From Chloroflexota bacterium (GTDB lineage Bacteria > Chloroflexota > Dormibacteria > CF-121), in NCBI GenBank assembly GCA_005881235.1, contig VBEQ01000018.1, forward strand, positions 27,758 through 44,731: a stretch of DNA of 16,974 nucleotides. The letters run 5' to 3'. Of the stretch, positions 13,610 through 16,974 are shown in pieces; the stretch's first letter is position 1; the number at the start of each line of letters is the position of its first letter. Below the pieces are notes generated by a model that had not been told where the DNA came from, did not search any database, and was given only the letters and a program-made list of their open reading frames with translations. The position numbers and the translations under genes are program-made.

Positions 13610-15886
13610 ATGTCGGTCGAGATGGTGCTGGATCGGCTTCTCGTTCAGGATGAGTTCCGCCGCCATCTGACGCTCGACCACACCCTGCCAGCCCGCCAGG
13701 CCCGCTACGCCGGTTTTCCCGATTCGCTGGACATGCGCCTGGGCCAGGCGCTGGCGGCCCGCGGGATCACCCGCCTCTACACCCACCAGGCCGAGGCGAC
13801 CAACCTGGCCCTGGGCGGCAAAGACCTGGTGGTCGTGACGCCCACCGCGTCGGGAAAAACCGCCTGCTACAACCTGCCGGTCCTACAAGCGATGCTCAAG
13901 GACCCGGAGGCCAGAGCGCTCTACCTGTTTCCGACCAAGGCGCTGGCGCAGGATCAGCTGGCCGAGCTTCACGGCCTCGTCGGTGAGATGAAGGTCGATC
14001 TCAAGACCTACACGTACGACGGTGACACGCCGGTCAGCGCCCGCCAGGCGATCCGCCAGGCCGGCCACATCGTCGTCACCAACCCCGACATGCTGCACAC
14101 CGGCGTGCTGCCCCATCACACCCGCTGGGTGAAGCTGTTCGCCAACCTTCGCTATGTCGTGATCGACGAGCTGCACGCCTATCGTGGCGTTTTCGGCAGC
14201 CACCTCGCCAACGTGCTGCGCCGTTTGTGGCGCGTCTGCGCGTTCTATGACAGCCATCCCGTGGTCATCTGTTGCTCGGCGACGATCGCCAATCCAAAAG
14301 AGCTGGCCGAACGCTTGACCGGCCGCGCGATGACGTTGGTCGACGACAACGGCGCCCCGAGCGGGCCCAAGCGCCTGCTCTTTTACAACCCGCCGGTCGT
14401 CAATCGCGAGCTTGGCATCCGGCGCTCCTCCACCCTGGAGAGCCAGAAGATCGCGGAGGCGTTTCTGCGCGGCGGGGTGCAAACCATCGTCTTCGGACGC
14501 ACGCGCCTGCAGGTCGAAATCTTGCTCAGCTATCTGCAGGAGTCGCTCGTCAACCGGCTGGGCAAGACGGGGACGATCCGCGGCTATCGGGGTGGCTACC
14601 TGCCGTTGCAGCGGCGCGAGATCGAGCACGGCTTGCGGGACGGATCGGTCCGCGGCGTGGTCAGCACCAACGCGCTCGAGCTCGGGATCGACATCGGGCA
14701 CCTCGATGCCGCCGTTCTCTGTGGTTACCCCGGAACGATCGCCAGCGCCTGGCAGCAGATCGGCCGCGCCGGGAGGCGCCGTGGTGCCGCGGCCGCGGTC
14801 TATGTGGCGTCGAGCAGCCCGCTCGATCAATACCTGGTCAACCATCCCGAGTATTTCCTTGGGAGAGACCCGGAGCAGGGACTGATCGACCCGGACAACC
14901 TGCTGATCCTCAGCGCGCACCTCCAGGCCGCGACCTTCGAGCTGCCGCTGTCGAACGGCGAGCCCTTCGGTCAGGCGCCGGTCGCGGAACTGCTGCGCAT
15001 CCTGGAAGAAGACGGCGCGGTCCACCAGGCGGGCGATACCTGGCACTGGAGTGCCGATGCCTTTCCCGCCGAAGGCGTCAGCCTGCGCAGCGCCAACGCG
15101 GACAACGTCGTCATCGTCGACGTCACCAGGGGCGCCAGCGTCGTTGGCGAGATGGACCAATTCTCAGCCCCTGTGTTCCTGCACGAGGAAGCGATCTACC
15201 TGCACGAGGGCCTCCAGTACCACGTGGACCGGCTCGATTGGGAGGAGAAGAAAGCCTACGTGCGGCCCGTCAAGGTCGACTACTACACCGACGCCAACCT
15301 GGCGGTCAGTATCAAAGTGCTCGAGACGTTTCAGAGCCGTCCACCGGAGCCGCTCGCGGTCCATCACGGCGAGGTGCGGGTGACCGCGTTGCCAACCATC
15401 TTCAAGAAGATCCGCTTCCATACCCACGAGAACATCGGATCGGGCCCCATCAGCCTGCCGGAGCAGCAATTGCACACCACCGCGTTCTGGCTCGAGATAC
15501 CCACCGATGTCGCCAGCCAGTTTCCCCGGGCGGCGATGCAGGGCGGCCTGCAGGGGTTGGCGAACGTCGTCACGCAGGTGGCGTGTCTTTTCCTGATGTG
15601 TGACGTGCGGGACCTCGGCGCCTATGCGGAGACGCGGGCGCCGCACACGGGCACACCGGCCGTCTTCGTCTACGAGCGCTACCCCGGCGGCGTCGGGATG
15701 AGCGCGCGGCTCTTCGAGACGGCGGGCGCAGTGATGGCGGCCGCGCACGACCTGGTCTCGCAGTGCGGCTGCGAGAGTGGCTGCCCATCGTGCGTTGGCC
15801 CGGCGCTGGAGGTGGGGGAGGAGGGGAAAGCGGTGGCCCTGCGCCTGCTCGAGCTGGCGGCGCTGGTTCCCGCGCCGGCGCGGTGA
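13610..15886 (+). CDS. mrfA: MrfA/YprA-family DEAD/DEAH-box DNA repair helicase
   Basis: This is a 758-residue SF2 helicase. Walker A/motif I is TPTASGKT (77-84), motif II is DELH (186-189), motif III is SAT (223-225). The C-terminal RecA domain has TNALELGIDIGHLDAAVL and QQIGRAGRRRG. The C-terminal DUF1998-type region ends with a four-cysteine cluster, C719, C721, C725 and C728 (QCGCESGCPSC), as in Bacillus MrfA/YprA, which is of similar length. Known function: 3'-5' DNA helicase acting with MrfB on mitomycin-C-type damage, independent of UvrABC. The start follows a LexA-box promoter directly. The stop overlaps the mrfB start by 4 nt (GTGA). Confidence 0.93.
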   Translation: MSVEMVLDRLLVQDEFRRHLTLDHTLPARQARYAGFPDSLDMRLGQALAARGITRLYTHQAEATNLALGGKDLVVVTPTASGKTACYNLPVLQAMLKDPEARALYLFPTKALAQDQLAELHGLVGEMKVDLKTYTYDGDTPVSARQAIRQAGHIVVTNPDMLHTGVLPHHTRWVKLFANLRYVVIDELHAYRGVFGSHLANVLRRLWRVCAFYDSHPVVICCSATIANPKELAERLTGRAMTLVDDNGAPSGPKRLLFYNPPVVNRELGIRRSSTLESQKIAEAFLRGGVQTIVFGRTRLQVEILLSYLQESLVNRLGKTGTIRGYRGGYLPLQRREIEHGLRDGSVRGVVSTNALELGIDIGHLDAAVLCGYPGTIASAWQQIGRAGRRRGAAAAVYVASSSPLDQYLVNHPEYFLGRDPEQGLIDPDNLLILSAHLQAATFELPLSNGEPFGQAPVAELLRILEEDGAVHQAGDTWHWSADAFPAEGVSLRSANADNVVIVDVTRGASVVGEMDQFSAPVFLHEEAIYLHEGLQYHVDRLDWEEKKAYVRPVKVDYYTDANLAVSIKVLETFQSRPPEPLAVHHGEVRVTALPTIFKKIRFHTHENIGSGPISLPEQQLHTTAFWLEIPTDVASQFPRAAMQGGLQGLANVVTQVACLFLMCDVRDLGAYAETRAPHTGTPAVFVYERYPGGVGMSARLFETAGAVMAAAHDLVSQCGCESGCPSCVGPALEVGEEGKAVALRLLELAALVPAPAR

Positions 15887-16974
15887 CCGCCGACCTCGTT
15901 GCGCTGCGCGAGCGCATCGCCGCCATCACCGCGCGTCCCACGAGTTCCCGGACATCTATCGCGCCGAAACTGCACGGATTTCCCTCCCCCTTTGGTGGAG
16001 GGCAGCGTGGGGTTTTGCCGGCCAATTGCATCGAAGAAACCACGCCATACGGACCGGTTGTCGTGCGCCGGGAATGGTTTCCGGACGATGGCGACCGCGG
16101 CGTCGAGGCGCTCGCCACCTGTCTCGGCCTGGCACCGGATGATCTGCGACGGCCGCTGTTCCTCGACACGGAAACGACCGGGCTGTCCGGTGGCACCGGC
16201 ACCGTCGCCTTCCTCGTCGGGCTTGCGTGGCGCGAGGCGGACGGTTTGACGCTCGCCCAGTACTTTCTCCGCGACTTCGACGAGGAAAATGCGCTGCTCT
16301 GGGCGGTCGGAGAATGCGTGCGCGAGGCCGGCGTGATCGTCAGCTACAACGGCCGCTGTTTCGACTGGCCGTTGTTGCAAACCCGCCTCGTGATGCGCCG
16401 CGCCGCGTGGCCGTCACCACCACACTTCGACCTCCTGACCATGGCCCGCCGCATTTTCAAGCCGCGACTGCCGGACTGCGCACTGCAGACCATCGAGCAG
16501 GCGGTGCTCGACCTGCATCGCGCCGACGACCTGCCGGGCAGTTTGATTCCGAGCCGATACTTCGCCTGGCTGCGCGACGGTGATCCCCACGTCCTTGATC
16601 CGGTCTTCACCCACAACCGTCAGGACGTTCTGTCGATGGCGCTGTTGCTCGCTCGCTTCGAGGCGGTCCTCCGAAGCTCTGACGACCTACATCCACTCGA
16701 CCGCTTCGGGCGCGCTCGTTTTTTGGAATTACGGGGCTTTCACGACGACGCGATTCGCGCGTACCGCCAGCTCTGGCAGCTTCGCCCGAAGGGAGCAACG
16801 GCGGTGTTAGGGGGAGCGCTTGGCTTACGACTCGCGCGCCTGCTGCGACGGCAGGGCCGTTGGGAGGAAGCTCGATTGATCCTCGAAGAGTGCTGGCGCA
16901 CGCAGTCGTACCCCTATCCCGTCGCGATCGAGCTGGCGAAATTGCTCGAACACCAGGCGCGCGATCCCAGCGCG
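15883..16974 (+). CDS. mrfB: MrfB/YprB-family RNase H-fold exonuclease, 3' truncated by window
   Basis: The frame is open from GTG 15883 to the window end (364 codons), and the GTG overlaps the mrfA stop (GTGA). The DEDD exonuclease fold is visible: D95 and E97 in FLDTETTGLSGGTGTVAFLVG, SYNGRCFDWPLL with N156 and D161, HFDLL with D183, and HNRQDVLSM with H244 and D248. From about residue 268 a helical TPR-like repeat region follows (FLELRGFHDDAIRAYRQLW, LARLLRRQGRWEEARLILEE), as known for YprB proteins. TPYGPVVVRREWF just before the nuclease is also typical. It would act as exonuclease partner of MrfA in removing damaged DNA. The N-terminal 28-45 region is unusual (see the hairpin entry). The stop lies beyond the window. 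Confidence 0.92.
   Translation, partial: MTADLVALRERIAAITARPTSSRTSIAPKLHGFPSPFGGGQRGVLPANCIEETTPYGPVVVRREWFPDDGDRGVEALATCLGLAPDDLRRPLFLDTETTGLSGGTGTVAFLVGLAWREADGLTLAQYFLRDFDEENALLWAVGECVREAGVIVSYNGRCFDWPLLQTRLVMRRAAWPSPPHFDLLTMARRIFKPRLPDCALQTIEQAVLDLHRADDLPGSLIPSRYFAWLRDGDPHVLDPVFTHNRQDVLSMALLLARFEAVLRSSDDLHPLDRFGRARFLELRGFHDDAIRAYRQLWQLRPKGATAVLGGALGLRLARLLRRQGRWEEARLILEECWRTQSYPYPVAIELAKLLEHQARDPSA
15982..16002 (+). repeat. REP-like hairpin inside the mrfB coding region
   Basis: CCCTCC (15982-15987) and GGAGGG (15997-16002) pair, with an inner CC/GG pair beyond one mismatch and a TTT loop. In frame it encodes the low-complexity FPSPFGGGQRGV between the N-terminal helix and the TPYGP motif. 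It looks like the palindromic repeats common between genes in high-GC bacteria; whether it is a true repeat needs the rest of the genome. Confidence 0.35.

Noticed and set aside
1..16974. CRISPR array, tRNA or rRNA genes, phage or toxin-antitoxin modules
   Set aside because: No regularly spaced repeats, no cloverleaf-like or rRNA-like sequence and no phage structural or toxin-antitoxin genes were recognised. The only mobile DNA is the tnpB remnant.

Overview
The window is about 17 kb of chromosomal DNA, GC-rich and densely coding on both strands, from a bacterium that is probably in the Terrabacteria group. A Chloroflexota, Dormibacterota or actinobacteria-like lineage is my best inference. 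It rests on the Gram-positive type LexA box (CGAACATATGTTCG), the split PntA1/PntA2/PntB transhydrogenase, the MrfA/MrfB pair, the N-terminal rhodanese-MoeB fusion, frequent GTG starts, and several -10-like hexamers sitting 6 to 10 nt before start codons, which suggests leaderless mRNAs. No rRNA, tRNA or CRISPR array was seen. The taxonomy cannot be fixed from the sequence alone.

Layout. (i) 2-1636: the 3' part of a large secreted-type beta-helix protein (GH55-like), closed by a strong hairpin. (ii) 1698-1937 (-): a one-helix membrane protein of unknown function, divergent from msrB (2063-2470, +). (iii) 2486-5126 (-): a three-gene ABC-2 export operon, ATPase then two different permeases, joined by 4-nt overlaps. 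(iv) 5157-8489 (-): a SnoaL/NTF2-like gene followed by pntA1-pntA2-pntB, again all with 4-nt overlaps. (v) 8511-9539: a decayed tnpB (IS200/IS605-type) remnant, bracketed by two imperfect 171-bp direct copies (8340-8510 and 9534-9704) of the SnoaL 5' end plus the divergent start region. (vi) 9700-10833 (+): icd, isocitrate dehydrogenase with NADP-type cofactor residues. (vii) 10920-12767 (+): rhodanese-MoeB, then a PIG-L deacetylase gene broken by a deletion/frameshift. (viii) 12875-13501: a tandem dimeric alpha-beta-barrel protein. (ix) 13610 to the window end: mrfA-mrfB, a DNA-repair helicase and exonuclease, behind a perfect LexA palindrome placed between -35 and -10.

How the parts fit. 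icd (an NADPH source) and pntAB (NADH/NADPH exchange) were probably a compact divergent pair whose start codons lay only about 16 nt apart. The tnpB remnant has split them, and the 171-bp duplication left each side with its own copy of the start region. The mrfAB operon is most simply read as an SOS-regulated excision-repair module. The two most interesting points are this SOS wiring of mrfAB and the duplication/tnpB scar in the divergent promoter.
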